The notes beneath the pieces are model-generated. The model did not search any database and had not been told where the DNA came from. It was given only the letters and a program-made list of their open reading frames with translations. A DNA stretch of 64,000 nt from NCBI GenBank assembly GCA_023411575.1, contig JAEYOP010000032.1, forward strand, positions 1 through 64,000, given 5' to 3'. Made by a program: the position numbers and the translations under genes. Positions 25,224 to 34,105 of this stretch are shown piece after piece. Every line of letters starts with the position of its first letter. Position 1 is the stretch's first letter. The DNA comes from Bacillota bacterium. GTDB lineage: Bacteria > Bacillota > Clostridia > Acetivibrionales > DTU013.

Positions 25224-26537
25224 TTAGTTCAGCAATCCTGCAATAGCCGTTCCGATCAGGGTTCCGTTATCCACCTTGGCGAATTCGCAGTAAATGCCTT
25301 TTATTTCGTTCGTATAACTCTTTATGTAATAATCCAGCTTGGTCCGGAAAAGCTTCGACTTGTAGAAGGTGGAGCCGTCGGCCGTGATGCAGGCGGGGGC
25401 GCAGGGGTTGGTTCCCGCTCCCGTCTTTTCCAGCACGGCGGTCAGGCTGAAGGCCACAAATTTCGCCGCCCTTTCCAATACGCCGTCGATCAGGTGATAC
25501 AGCACCACCCGGTCCTCTTCGCTGCCTGAACCGGCGCAGCACTGCGCAAGGATGTTTTCTCCGTACGGATAGAACAGGAAATCGTCGATCTCTTTGGACG
25601 CCAGGCTTTCAACCTTCTCCAGTGCAGATGCGAAAGCAGCGGAGAACAGCCCGTCCGCTGCGGCCTTCCTCAGCACGGTCAGGATCAATGCCCCCTGATA
25701 CGCGCCCGATATGGTCTTTTCAAAGGCGAAATCCCCCGGATTCACCGTCCTGCTGTCCATTTCCAGGTCCATGGCGCCCCTGGGCGCTTTGCCGTACGCA
25801 CCCGATTCGATATTGATCAGCATTGTGCCAACCTTTTCCTTGAATCCGCTCACTTTGCCGATATTGGAGCATTTCTCTGCGTAGCAGATGTTTGTCCCGG
25901 TCCCAAGGATAAAGCCGATGTAGCTGTCGAAAGTCCTTCCGGGGGCGGAGGCTTTCCCGGCCAGAAGCGTTGCAACGGTGTCGTTGAGGATAATTATACT
26001 CTTTTCCTCCGTGCAGCCGCGCTTCCGGAAGGCTTCCAGGAGATTTTTCCCTATGATTTCACCTTCCACGTTTCTTACCTTGACTTCCTTGCTGAATTTG
26101 ATCAGCCTGCCGTCGCGGTTCGGCAGGATTTCCGTCGGGTAAGAGAAGCAGAAGCTGATTTTGCTGCTTCTGTCAAGCACAGGCAGGATATAGTCCGCCA
26201 TGGTGTCGAAAAACTCTTCCTTTGAAATCTCGCCCTTGGTGCCCGGCATGGAGTAATTCCGGAAGTCTTCCACCACCGGCTTGCCGTCTCCGTCAAAGTG
26301 GATCACGGCAACCCTGAAGTTCGTGCCGCCCGCATCGATGGCGATGACGGATTCCCCCAGGGGAAGCTCCTTCTCCATGGTGATGTAGGTCGGGATCATC
26401 AGGAGCGACGATGCTCCGTCCAGGCCGCTCTGCATTTCCTCCGCGAAGATGCGGCAGTTCTTTTCCAGATCAACGCTCTCCGCGTCCATCCCGTATTGTT
26501 TTAAGAAACGATCAACTTGCCCTTTCAAATCCTTCAT
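25224..26537 (-). CDS. Eukaryote-type hexokinase
   Basis: The protein has 437 residues and resembles the two-domain hexokinases: phosphate loop VIAIDAGGTNFRVAV near 73, sugar-binding FCFSYPTEILPNRDGRLI, catalytic ILNDTVATLLAG, FILGTGTNICY and the adenosine site ITADGSTFYKS. It phosphorylates glucose or a related hexose with ATP. This type is less common in bacteria than ROK or Glk glucokinases. The start at 26537 has GGAGG upstream; the open frame continues to 26714 without homology. Confidence 0.87.
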   Translation of the reverse strand: MKDLKGQVDRFLKQYGMDAESVDLEKNCRIFAEEMQSGLDGASSLLMIPTYITMEKELPLGESVIAIDAGGTNFRVAVIHFDGDGKPVVEDFRNYSMPGTKGEISKEEFFDTMADYILPVLDRSSKISFCFSYPTEILPNRDGRLIKFSKEVKVRNVEGEIIGKNLLEAFRKRGCTEEKSIIILNDTVATLLAGKASAPGRTFDSYIGFILGTGTNICYAEKCSNIGKVSGFKEKVGTMLINIESGAYGKAPRGAMDLEMDSRTVNPGDFAFEKTISGAYQGALILTVLRKAAADGLFSAAFASALEKVESLASKEIDDFLFYPYGENILAQCCAGSGSEEDRVVLYHLIDGVLERAAKFVAFSLTAVLEKTGAGTNPCAPACITADGSTFYKSKLFRTKLDYYIKSYTNEIKGIYCEFAKVDNGTLIGTAIAGLLN

Positions 26538-26682
26538 ACTGGCCTCCAACAAATTCTTTAATTCTACTATATAAGCTCTTTCTCTATAATTCTGTATTCG
26601 CTTTATGCCCGGTTCAGGAATCCGCTTTGTTCGCAATTCGCTTCTGCTGCCCAGGCCGGGAGTCCACCCTGTCCGCCTTGTC

Positions 26683-27477
26683 CTATTGCAGGAGCAGCAG
26701 AGCCGAAAATACAATAATGCTCGTCAAAGTTACCACCAGATCGGCGCGGGTAAATTTTAGCTGCCTCATCCTTGTTCTTCCTTCGCCGCCCCTGTAACAT
26801 CTGGCCTCCATAGCCGTCGCCAGCTCGTCAGCACGGCGGAACGCGCTCACAAACAGGGGCACCAGTACGGGAACAAAGCTTTTGGCGCGCTGCACCAGGT
26901 TGCCTGTGTCAAAATCGGCGCCCCTGGCCGCCTGGGCCTTCATGATCTTGTCCGTTTCCTCCAGAAGCGTGGGAATGAACCGGAGCGCAATGGACATCAT
27001 CATAGCAAGCTCATGGGCAGGCACCCCAATTTTTTTAAACGGCGAAAGAAGCTTCTCTATGCCGTCGGTCAGCAAAATCGGCGTTGTGGTGAAGGTCAGC
27101 AGCGACCCGCTGATAATGATCAGCGCAAGTCTCGTTACAAGCTTCAGCGCCAGGATAAGCCCTTCCTTCGTAATGTACATTAAAGGAAAGACGTCTCCCA
27201 CAGGGGTTCCCTTGGTCGAAAAAACATTGATCACCGCGGTAAAAACAATAATCACCAGGAGGGGCTTCAAGCCCCGCATCGTATATTTCAGCGGCACGCC
27301 CGAAACCACTACGCAAAGGATGGTGAAGGCCGTCATCGCGGCGAAGGTCCAGAATGTATTCACCATAAAGATGACTGCCATGAAAACTACGGACAAAAGG
27401 ATCTTCGTTCTCGGGTCGGCCCGGTGCAGGACGGAATCGCCCGGTATGTACTGGCCTATGGTAATGTTGTTCATCAT
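26683..27477 (-). CDS. ecfT: ECF transporter transmembrane subunit EcfT
   Basis: The protein has 264 residues and about five to six membrane segments. The two coupling motifs are visible: ALRFIPTLLEETDKIMKAQAARGAD and the later RRADELATAMEARCYRG. It links the EcfA ATPases to substrate-specific S components for vitamins and metals. It overlaps ecfA2 by four bases. The S components are encoded elsewhere. Confidence 0.94.
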   Translation of the reverse strand: MMNNITIGQYIPGDSVLHRADPRTKILLSVVFMAVIFMVNTFWTFAAMTAFTILCVVVSGVPLKYTMRGLKPLLVIIVFTAVINVFSTKGTPVGDVFPLMYITKEGLILALKLVTRLALIIISGSLLTFTTTPILLTDGIEKLLSPFKKIGVPAHELAMMMSIALRFIPTLLEETDKIMKAQAARGADFDTGNLVQRAKSFVPVLVPLFVSAFRRADELATAMEARCYRGGEGRTRMRQLKFTRADLVVTLTSIIVFSALLLLQ

Positions 27478-28331
27478 GAGCCGGACACCCTCCCTTTCAG
27501 GTGCCGGAGCAGTTCGTCCCTGGCTGCCGCAACCGTATATGCCCTGTCGTCGATTTCCGGGAACAGGTCTTTCAGGCCCTTCATCAGATACGCCACCTGG
27601 GGGGCGGACAATCCGATGCCCTCCAGCCTGCGGATGTCCTCAAACACTTCCGCCACGGACCCTTCGACTTCGATTTCGCCCTTGTTCATAACAATGACCC
27701 GGTTGACCAGCCTTGCGATATCTTCCATGCTGTGGGAAACCAAAAGAACGGTAATGCCCATCGTGTCATGGATCTTCCGGATGAAGCCGAACAGCTCGTC
27801 CCGGCCTTTCGGGTCAAGCCCCGCCGTCGGTTCGTCCAGGATCAGGATGCCGGGCTTCATGACCAGCACGCCGGCAATGGCCACCCTTCGTTTCTGTCCC
27901 CCGGACAGCTCGAACGGCGACTTTTCAAGGATGTCCTCCTTCAGGCCGACCGCCTCGATCACCTGCATAACGTCCCGGCGAACCTGTTCCTCGGGGATCT
28001 TCTGCTTATACAGGCCGAAGGCGATATCCTTGTACACCGTTTCGTCAAAGAGCTGATGCTCGGGATATTGAAACACGATGCCGACCTGCCTCCTCAGCTC
28101 CTTCAGGTTTTTCCCGACCGTATCGATTCCATTGATCAGGACCCGCCCGGAGGTAGGCTTCAGCAAACCGTTGAAATGCTGGATCAAGGTGGATTTCCCC
28201 GAACCGGTATGGCCGATAATACCTACAAATTCCCCATCGTCGATTTTCAGGCTCACATTCTTCAACGCCGCTTTTTCAAATGGGGTTCCCTGCATATAAA
28301 TATAAGAAAGATTTTCTATCGCAATTGGCAT
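27474..28331 (-). CDS. ecfA2: ECF transporter ATPase EcfA2
   Basis: The protein has 285 residues. Walker A is GHTGSGKSTLIQHFNGLL, the signature is FELSGGQKRRVAIAGVL and Walker B is ILILDEPTAGLDPKG; the switch histidine is in LLVSHSMEDIA. It pairs with EcfA1 (31314-32177). It is assigned to A2 by its place before ecfT and its GRDELFGFIRKIH segment. Confidence 0.94.
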   Translation of the reverse strand: MPIAIENLSYIYMQGTPFEKAALKNVSLKIDDGEFVGIIGHTGSGKSTLIQHFNGLLKPTSGRVLINGIDTVGKNLKELRRQVGIVFQYPEHQLFDETVYKDIAFGLYKQKIPEEQVRRDVMQVIEAVGLKEDILEKSPFELSGGQKRRVAIAGVLVMKPGILILDEPTAGLDPKGRDELFGFIRKIHDTMGITVLLVSHSMEDIARLVNRVIVMNKGEIEVEGSVAEVFEDIRRLEGIGLSAPQVAYLMKGLKDLFPEIDDRAYTVAAARDELLRHLKGRVSGS

Positions 28332-28486
28332 TTACTGCTCCCTTAATCCGTCCAACCTGCTGAATCGTGATAATTATACATTTGATTCTATTATAATAGC
28401 AAGGGGAATAACTTCAAGCTTTTTTTGTATGACAGTGCATGATAGAATATAGAATAAACTGGTGGGGTCCTATCGGAGGGATATTT

Positions 28487-29083
28487 ATGAGCGAGCATTA
28501 CTATACGGAGCAGCCGACATCGGAGATCAGGGAAATCGCCTTTCGGCAGGCGATAAAAGGTGCGGAGCTGTCCCTTACCTCGGTAAGCGGCGTATTTTCC
28601 CATGAAAGCAAGGTGGACCGCGCTTCGGCGCTGCTGATCGAAGCCTTCCGCCCTTCCGGCAAATCCGTCCTTGACCTCGGCTGCGGATACGGTGCGGTAG
28701 GACTTTTTATCAAGGCCCTATACCGGGCCCAGACAGTCTGCATGTCGGACATCAATGAACGGGCTGTTGATTATACCCGGATAAATGCTTCCAAGAACCA
28801 GTTGGAGATCAAAGCGGTCAAAAGCGACCTTTTTTCTTCCCTGGAAGGGGCGGTCTTTGACGACATCGTGACAAATCCTCCCCTTGCGGCAGGGAAAAAA
28901 CTGCTGACGCAGCTTATCAACGAGTCCCATGACCATTTGAACCCCTCCGGCGCTCTCTGGCTGGTCGCCTACCACAACAAGGGCGGTTCGACCTTGAAGG
29001 AACTCATGAAGGCTCGGTTTGGCAACGCCGAGGATATGGAAAAAAGCGGAGGAATCCGCGTATATAAATCCGTCCGGCCTTGA
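28487..29083 (+). CDS. Class I SAM-dependent methyltransferase (RsmC-like)
   Basis: The protein has 198 residues. The SAM-binding motif I is VLDLGCGYGAVGLFI near 64, and the catalytic NPPL motif (DIVTNPPLAAGKK) is that of N6-adenine or N2-guanine methyltransferases. RsmC methylates G1207 of 16S rRNA in E. coli; clostridial relatives are unproven. The start at 28487 has GGAGGG upstream. It is the first gene of the plus-strand island between ecfA2 and ecfA1; a GGCCGGA-type palindrome covers its stop. Confidence 0.87.
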   Translation: MSEHYYTEQPTSEIREIAFRQAIKGAELSLTSVSGVFSHESKVDRASALLIEAFRPSGKSVLDLGCGYGAVGLFIKALYRAQTVCMSDINERAVDYTRINASKNQLEIKAVKSDLFSSLEGAVFDDIVTNPPLAAGKKLLTQLINESHDHLNPSGALWLVAYHNKGGSTLKELMKARFGNAEDMEKSGGIRVYKSVRP

Positions 29084-29117
29084 CGGCCGGAGGTTCTATT
29101 GAAAGGAGCTTTGCAGC

Positions 29118-30599
29118 ATGATTACTTCTCCGTCCCGCAAAAGAGCTTTCCTGCTCATCCTGGCGCTTATCCTGATATTTTCTGCCTCCGGTGCGGCTTT
29201 GGGCGCTATAAGCCTGCCCATACGCATTGTCATCAATGGTGACAAGTTCATTTTTGATACGAACCAGCCGATCCAGGATGCCGCCGGATGTATTTTCGCC
29301 CCTGTCGATTTCACCGCCTCCGCTTTCGGCGCCGAAATAACCTCCGACAGCGGCACCGGCAAGGCCAAAATCACCATCGACGGCAACAGCGCCGAGTTTT
29401 CCCCGGATTCCAGGGAATACACCTTCAACGGCGGTGCCAAAAGCCTGAATAACGCCTGTTTCTTAAGCAATAGTGTTTTGTACGCGCCCGTCATGGAGTT
29501 GTGCACCATTTTCGGAATTTCGAACAAATACGACTCCGCCGTCAATACCATTTACATCAGCGACCAGGCGGCCATCAAGACTTACGTCTACAAAAAGGGC
29601 GCTTTTGACTGCTTTGTCAATCTGAAAAACGGCAATCTGCCGGGACAGCTCAAAGCCTTGCGAAAAGAGCTGCAGGGCCGGTTGGCCCCCGACACGGTGG
29701 AAGCCGTTATGGCCCATGCCTCCCTGAAAAAGACCGAGGAATACTACCTTCCGGTAAAATTTCTGCTGGACGGCAAAACCGGCCTTTGCGTCCGCGTGGT
29801 GGGGGAAAATGAGTACATCAAAGTGTATTGCTACGACACCGAGTACAGCGCTGTCTACAACAAAACCGTCGATCCCGGGAACTCCCTGAAAATAGCCGGG
29901 TATGATGTGCCGAAGAAGACGGACCTGAAAATCGCGTCGGAAACGTCCAACGGGAACACGACAGCCTGCTTCAAGGTCAACGTTACACTGAAGAGCTACA
30001 AAACACAGCTGCAGGAGCTTGCCTCCATCCTGAAGCAGAAGCACGATTTGACAGCCATTGTGGATTTGGTCAACGATTTGTACGCCAAAACCTCGGATTT
30101 CGATATTCTGGTCAACCATTGGTTCTATGACGACCGGACGAAGAATTTTCTGTGGGTCAAGGAGTCGAAGCGGGGCGATCCCTACGTCAGCGTTTACGTG
30201 TGTACGGAAAAGTGGTCGAAGCAATTGAGGGGCAATACCAAGGAGCCGTACATTGAAATCATATCCGGCTTCATTATCCCCCAGGGCATGGATTTAATCG
30301 CCACCCCCTATTCCTGGGGCGGCACCGCCGACCTGGACATATCGGTCAATGTGCTGGCAAGGGATTTCCCCGGCCAGATTTCCGATCTGTCGGCCATTTT
30401 GCTTCAAAAATGCGATAAGGCCACGGTGGACCAGGTTGCAAAATATGTGGGCCAGAAGAAGAGCAGATCCACCTATCTGGCGGATAAACATTTTTACGAT
30501 AAGAAAACAAAGAGGTATATCTATGTGAAGGAGTCCCGGATGGACGATGTCACGATCCTCTTCTGCTCGGAAAGCTATTCAAAGGCCGTTAAAAAATAG
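29118..30599 (+). CDS. Secreted stalk-domain protein with three C-terminal repeats
   Basis: The protein has 493 residues. A signal peptide ends near ASGAALGA. Residues about 35-150 form a copper-amine-oxidase N-like (stalk) domain (IRIVINGDKFIF, IFAPVDFTASAFGAEI, APVMELCTIFGI). The rest holds three diverged repeats of about 110-150 residues, each with a helix of the type LSAILLQK followed by FYDxKTKxxxYVKES. The repeat family is not recognised. It probably acts at the cell surface. It lies 35 bases after the methyltransferase gene. Confidence 0.75.
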   Translation: MITSPSRKRAFLLILALILIFSASGAALGAISLPIRIVINGDKFIFDTNQPIQDAAGCIFAPVDFTASAFGAEITSDSGTGKAKITIDGNSAEFSPDSREYTFNGGAKSLNNACFLSNSVLYAPVMELCTIFGISNKYDSAVNTIYISDQAAIKTYVYKKGAFDCFVNLKNGNLPGQLKALRKELQGRLAPDTVEAVMAHASLKKTEEYYLPVKFLLDGKTGLCVRVVGENEYIKVYCYDTEYSAVYNKTVDPGNSLKIAGYDVPKKTDLKIASETSNGNTTACFKVNVTLKSYKTQLQELASILKQKHDLTAIVDLVNDLYAKTSDFDILVNHWFYDDRTKNFLWVKESKRGDPYVSVYVCTEKWSKQLRGNTKEPYIEIISGFIIPQGMDLIATPYSWGGTADLDISVNVLARDFPGQISDLSAILLQKCDKATVDQVAKYVGQKKSRSTYLADKHFYDKKTKRYIYVKESRMDDVTILFCSESYSKAVKK

Positions 30600-30608
30600 G
30601 GCGAAAAT

Positions 30609-30636
30609 AGGGCGCCAAATTTCATGGCGCCTTTAT
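30609..30636 (+). terminator. Terminator after the stalk-domain gene
   Basis: GGCGCC (30611-30616) and GGCGCC (30626-30631) pair around a nine-base AT-rich loop and are followed by TTTATT. It overlaps the end of the convergent isochorismatase gene. Confidence 0.55.
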
Positions 30637-31229
30637 TCGAACATCCTGTAGACTTCTTCCGCATGGACGACCTGGCTTCTTCCGAAGCCAAGCAGCTCCA
30701 GGCCGATTTTCTTTCTTTCGGCGTTGAAGGAAGCGGTGGTTTCAATTGGAACAATACAGTTGTAATTCAAAGAAAAAGCATAACTGCAGGTTTCCAGCAC
30801 ACAGACATCCGTAGCGGCTCCGACAATAACCAGATTTACGATGTTTTTGCGTTTCAGCAGTTCCTCCAGATTTGTATTGAAAAACGCATTCCATCGATTT
30901 TTCACTATAAGCTCTTCCCCTTCCCGGGGCGCCAGAGGAGGAATAATTTCCGCATCCGGAGAGCCTTTCACGAAATGCTTGTACTTTCTTACTTCAAATC
31001 GTTCGCCCAGCATCTCCCAATCGCTGAAATCTTCCTCATATTCGGTTTTAATATTTACGACCAGCATGCCATTTTCATTAAAATAGTCCTTCAATTTCAC
31101 CATGGGCGTAACGATATCTTCCTGCTTTGTTACATCGACGTTCAGCATTCTGACCAGCGAGCCGTCCGGCGCTCCGCCGCCATATTGCATATCTATTACG
31201 AGTAACGCGGTTTCCTCTTTCTTCAGCAT
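30633..31229 (-). CDS. Isochorismatase-like cysteine hydrolase
   Basis: The protein has 198 residues. The catalytic triad is visible: Asp13 in LLVIDMQYGG, a lysine in IVKNRWNAFF near 110, and the nucleophile cysteine in ATDVCVLETCSYAF near 143, preceded by the cis-peptide region VIVGAAT. Relatives include nicotinamidases and carbamoylases; the substrate is open. It is the third gene of the island between ecfA1 and ecfA2. Confidence 0.88.
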   Translation of the reverse strand: MLKKEETALLVIDMQYGGGAPDGSLVRMLNVDVTKQEDIVTPMVKLKDYFNENGMLVVNIKTEYEEDFSDWEMLGERFEVRKYKHFVKGSPDAEIIPPLAPREGEELIVKNRWNAFFNTNLEELLKRKNIVNLVIVGAATDVCVLETCSYAFSLNYNCIVPIETTASFNAERKKIGLELLGFGRSQVVHAEEVYRMFE

Positions 31230-31313
31230 ATAACATCGCTCCTTACAGAATAATTTCTTATGGAACAGCTTTACATAGATTATACCTTATAGCTGTCGTC
31301 CGGGCTTTCACTT

Positions 31314-32177
31314 TTAAACGGGCTTCAGCTTTTTCCCGAGGCACTGCAGCGCTTCGTCCACTGTGAGGATATCGCGGGGAAAGTCGAAGCCCTCTTTATT
31401 CAATTCATACAGCAGTTCCGTTACCTGGGGAACATCCAGGCCCAGCTTTTTCATGCCGTCCACATCCTTAAAAACTTCCCTCGGTGTGCCCAGCATGACG
31501 CATTTGCCGGAATCCACCACCAGGATCCGGTCGGCCTTGCCGGCTTCGTCCATATGGTGTGTGATGTGGATGATGGTGATCCCCTCTTCCCGGTTCAGCT
31601 TGCGCAAAATGCGCATGACCTCTTTCCGGCCTATCGGGTCCAGCATGGCGGTGGCTTCATCCAATACGATGCACTTGGGCTTCATTGCCAGAATGCCGGC
31701 AATGGCGACTCTTTGCTTCTGCCCTCCCGAGAGCAGGTGGGGCGCATGCTTTTTATACTCGGAAAGTCCGATGGTCTCAAGGGCTTCGTCCACTCGGACC
31801 CGGATCTCTTCCGGCGGCACCCCGAGATTTTCCGGTCCGAAGGCCACGTCTTCCTCGACCACCGTTCCGACGATCTGGTTGTCCGGATTTTGAAATACCA
31901 TGCCCGTAGAGCTGCGTATGTCCCAGAGCAGCTCATCATTCATCGTGTCGATGCCGTTTACGATAACGGTGCCGGAGGCAGGAACGATCAATGCGTTGAA
32001 AAGCTTTGCCAGCGTTGATTTGCCGGACCCGTTCCTGCCCAGTATGGCTAAAAACTCGCCCTGTTCAATGGTCAGGCTGATGTCCTGTACGGCAGTGACA
32101 TCCTGCCTGTCCTCGCTGTGCGCCCTATATATGTAACTGACATTGTTTACTTCTATAATGTTCTTCTTATCCGTCAT
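31314..32177 (-). CDS. ecfA1: ECF transporter ATPase EcfA1
   Basis: The protein has 287 residues. Walker A is LGRNGSGKSTLAKLFNAL, the signature HLLSGGQKQRVAIAGIL, Walker B CIVLDEATAMLDPIG, and the switch is IIHITHHMDEA. It forms a heterodimer with EcfA2. It follows rplQ with a terminator in between, the usual place, but the ecfA2-ecfT pair is 3 kb further on instead of adjacent. Confidence 0.94.
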   Translation of the reverse strand: MTDKKNIIEVNNVSYIYRAHSEDRQDVTAVQDISLTIEQGEFLAILGRNGSGKSTLAKLFNALIVPASGTVIVNGIDTMNDELLWDIRSSTGMVFQNPDNQIVGTVVEEDVAFGPENLGVPPEEIRVRVDEALETIGLSEYKKHAPHLLSGGQKQRVAIAGILAMKPKCIVLDEATAMLDPIGRKEVMRILRKLNREEGITIIHITHHMDEAGKADRILVVDSGKCVMLGTPREVFKDVDGMKKLGLDVPQVTELLYELNKEGFDFPRDILTVDEALQCLGKKLKPV

Positions 32178-32211
32178 TTTTATTGCCCCTTATTCCGATC
32201 CAGTGCCTCGT

Positions 32212-32257
32212 TCCAAATAAAATAAAATGGGACAAGGCATCGATCTCCCTGTCCCAT
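32212..32257 (-). terminator. Terminator after rplQ
   Basis: ATGGGACA and TGTCCCAT form the stem on the minus strand, followed by TTTATTTTATT. It would end, or partly end, the ribosomal superoperon. Confidence 0.7.
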
Positions 32258-32264
32258 CCGTTGA

Positions 32265-32792
32265 TTATTTCGTAAGTTCCAGTATAACGGTCTCGGCAGC
32301 GTCGCCTCTTCTGGGTCCCAGCTTGTAGATCCGGGTGAATCCGCCGTTTACGCCCTTGAACTTGGGTCCGATCTGGTCGAACAGCATATCCACCACGTTG
32401 ACATACTTGCCGTTCTCATCCTTGACCCTGTAGATCCAGTTCATTGCGCTTCTTCTTGCGCTGAGCCTGGACGGGTTGTCAACCGGCCTCATGTCGGTCT
32501 TGACTTCCCTGTCTACTACCTCGTACTTCTTGCCGCTCTTTGAAGTAGCGGTCTTGGTAATCTTCTTGCCTTTGCTGTCCACTTTGACTTCGCTGATCTT
32601 GACCTGCTTGGATGTAATATTGCCGTCTTCCTTTATGGCCCTGGCAATAAGCTTTTCCGCAATGGCCGCAACTTCCTTCGCTCTCGCTTCGGTAGTCTCT
32701 ATTTTGCCGTTCTGAAGTAACGCAGTAACCAAGCCTTTCAGCATTGCTTTTCTTTGATTGGTCGCACGTCCCAACTTCCTCTGTGTTGGCAT
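32265..32792 (-). CDS. rplQ: 50S ribosomal protein L17, long form
   Basis: The protein has 175 residues against about 115-125 usually. The core is LGRATNQRKAMLKGLVTALLQ, TTEARAKEVAAIAEKLI and a C-terminal GFTRIYKLGPRRGDAAE. The middle carries an insertion of about 55 residues rich in lysine (residues about 60-120), of a kind known in some Clostridia. It lies beside the exit tunnel. Confidence 0.95.
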   Translation of the reverse strand: MPTQRKLGRATNQRKAMLKGLVTALLQNGKIETTEARAKEVAAIAEKLIARAIKEDGNITSKQVKISEVKVDSKGKKITKTATSKSGKKYEVVDREVKTDMRPVDNPSRLSARRSAMNWIYRVKDENGKYVNVVDMLFDQIGPKFKGVNGGFTRIYKLGPRRGDAAETVILELTK

Positions 32793-32870
32793 TTTACTCT
32801 TACCTCCTTTGAATCTTTTAAAGGAAATTCGCGCCTTTGGGCGCTAAAGATCCTTCCTAAAAACTTTTTT

Positions 32871-33818
32871 TCAATCCTCGCTCGGAGCAAGGGACAATCC
32901 GAGGGCGTGAAGCTTCTGGAGCACTTCTTCAAGCGACTTTCTTCCCAGATTCCGGACCTTCATCATGTCTTCTTCCGTCCTGTTGGTCAAATCCTCAACC
33001 GTGTTGATACCGGCTCTCTTCAAGCAGTTATATGATCTTACGGACAGGTCCAGTTCTTCAATGGTCATCTCAAGAACTTTTTCCTTTTTGGTCTCTTCCT
33101 TCTCGACCATGATCTCCGTATGCTTTGCATGATCCGAAAGATCAATGAACAGGTTCAGGTGTTCGCTCAGGATCTTCGCGCCGAGGCTGATGGCTTCGTC
33201 CGGCTTGATGCTGCCGTTTGTCCAGACTTCGAGCGTCAGCTTGTCGTAATCCGTAACCTGGCCTACGCGGGTGTTTTCAACCGTGTAGTTGACCTTTCTT
33301 ACAGGCGTATATATGGAATCGACAGGTATAATACCGATTGGCTGTCCTGCCTGCTTGTTCTTTTCCGCCGGTATGTACCCTCTGTTTTTATTGAGTACGA
33401 GCTCCATGTAGAACCGGTGTTCCCCGTTCAACGTGCAGATATGAAGGTCCGGATTGAGTATTTCCACATCGGAATCCGCCTTGATATCGCCGGCTGTGAC
33501 AGCGCCTTCCCCGTCGGCGTCGATATAGACGATCTTGGGGCCGTCGCTGAAAAGCTTCATCGAAAGGTTCTTCACATTGAGGATGACTTCCGTAACATCC
33601 TCGATAACGCCCGGAACAGTCGAGAATTCGTGCAGTACTCCGTCGATCTTGATGGAGGTTACCGCAACACCCGGAAGGGAAGACAGCAATATCCTTCTGA
33701 GCGAATTGCCCAGCGTAATGCCGTAGCCTCTCTCCAAAGGCTCAACAACGAACTTTCCGTAAGTGTTGTCTTCCGTGGACTGTACACATTCAATTTTTGG
33801 TTTTTCTATTTCGATCAA
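32871..33818 (-). CDS. rpoA: DNA-directed RNA polymerase subunit alpha
   Basis: The protein has 315 residues, the standard length. The N-terminal dimerisation domain includes GYGITLGNSLRRILLSSLPG; the C-terminal domain (DLSVRSYNCLKRAGINTVEDL) contacts UP elements and activators. Translation starts at TTG 33818, six bases after GGGAGGG; a TTG eight codons earlier lies upstream of that site. A 287-bp spacer separates it from rpsD. Confidence 0.96.
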   Translation of the reverse strand: MIEIEKPKIECVQSTEDNTYGKFVVEPLERGYGITLGNSLRRILLSSLPGVAVTSIKIDGVLHEFSTVPGVIEDVTEVILNVKNLSMKLFSDGPKIVYIDADGEGAVTAGDIKADSDVEILNPDLHICTLNGEHRFYMELVLNKNRGYIPAEKNKQAGQPIGIIPVDSIYTPVRKVNYTVENTRVGQVTDYDKLTLEVWTNGSIKPDEAISLGAKILSEHLNLFIDLSDHAKHTEIMVEKEETKKEKVLEMTIEELDLSVRSYNCLKRAGINTVEDLTNRTEEDMMKVRNLGRKSLEEVLQKLHALGLSLAPSED

Positions 33819-34008
33819 CAAAAACCCTCCCTTAACTGGCAATTTTGTTTATATGAGGGCAACTGATTCGCAATCCTTATATCATATTCAGTACTCTTTA
33901 TTTAATACCCTGCTGCAAATGCTGCGGTATAGTCAGTTGCTTGCCCGGCCTGGAGGAGCGGGATTTCCTGCGCCGCTCCTTTCGGCCTAGATAACTGGTT
34001 ATTACCGT

Positions 34009-34074
34009 GGACATGGTTTCGCAGCTGCGAAGCCGAGTCCATGGACATCGTTTTGCTTGTGCAAAGCCGAGTCC
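34009..34074 (-). repeat. Two tandem copies of a 32-nt hairpin element
   Basis: Copies at 34009-34040 and 34043-34074 each read, on the minus strand, GGACUCGGCUU..GC-loop-GC..AAAC..GUCC. The inner stem is UUUGC/GCAAA in one and UUCGC/GCGAA in the other, a compensatory change that supports RNA pairing. A third copy is at 47042-47073. Next to them, at 33930-33995, GGAGCGG and CCGCTCC form another stem, within flanking GGCC sequences. The whole rpsD-rpoA spacer (33819-34105) has no gene. Confidence 0.75.
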
Positions 34075-34105
34075 TTTCAGGTATAAATAGAACGGTACTT
34101 TTCGA

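Noticed and set aside
29073..29091. TCCGGCC..GGCCGGA palindrome after the methyltransferase gene as a terminator
   Set aside because: It has no T-run and the next gene starts 27 bases later; read-through is more likely.
27474..32177. Two ATPases considered as an ABC drug exporter
   Set aside because: The EcfT neighbour, with its paired arginine motifs, and the conserved location after rplQ identify an ECF vitamin transporter.
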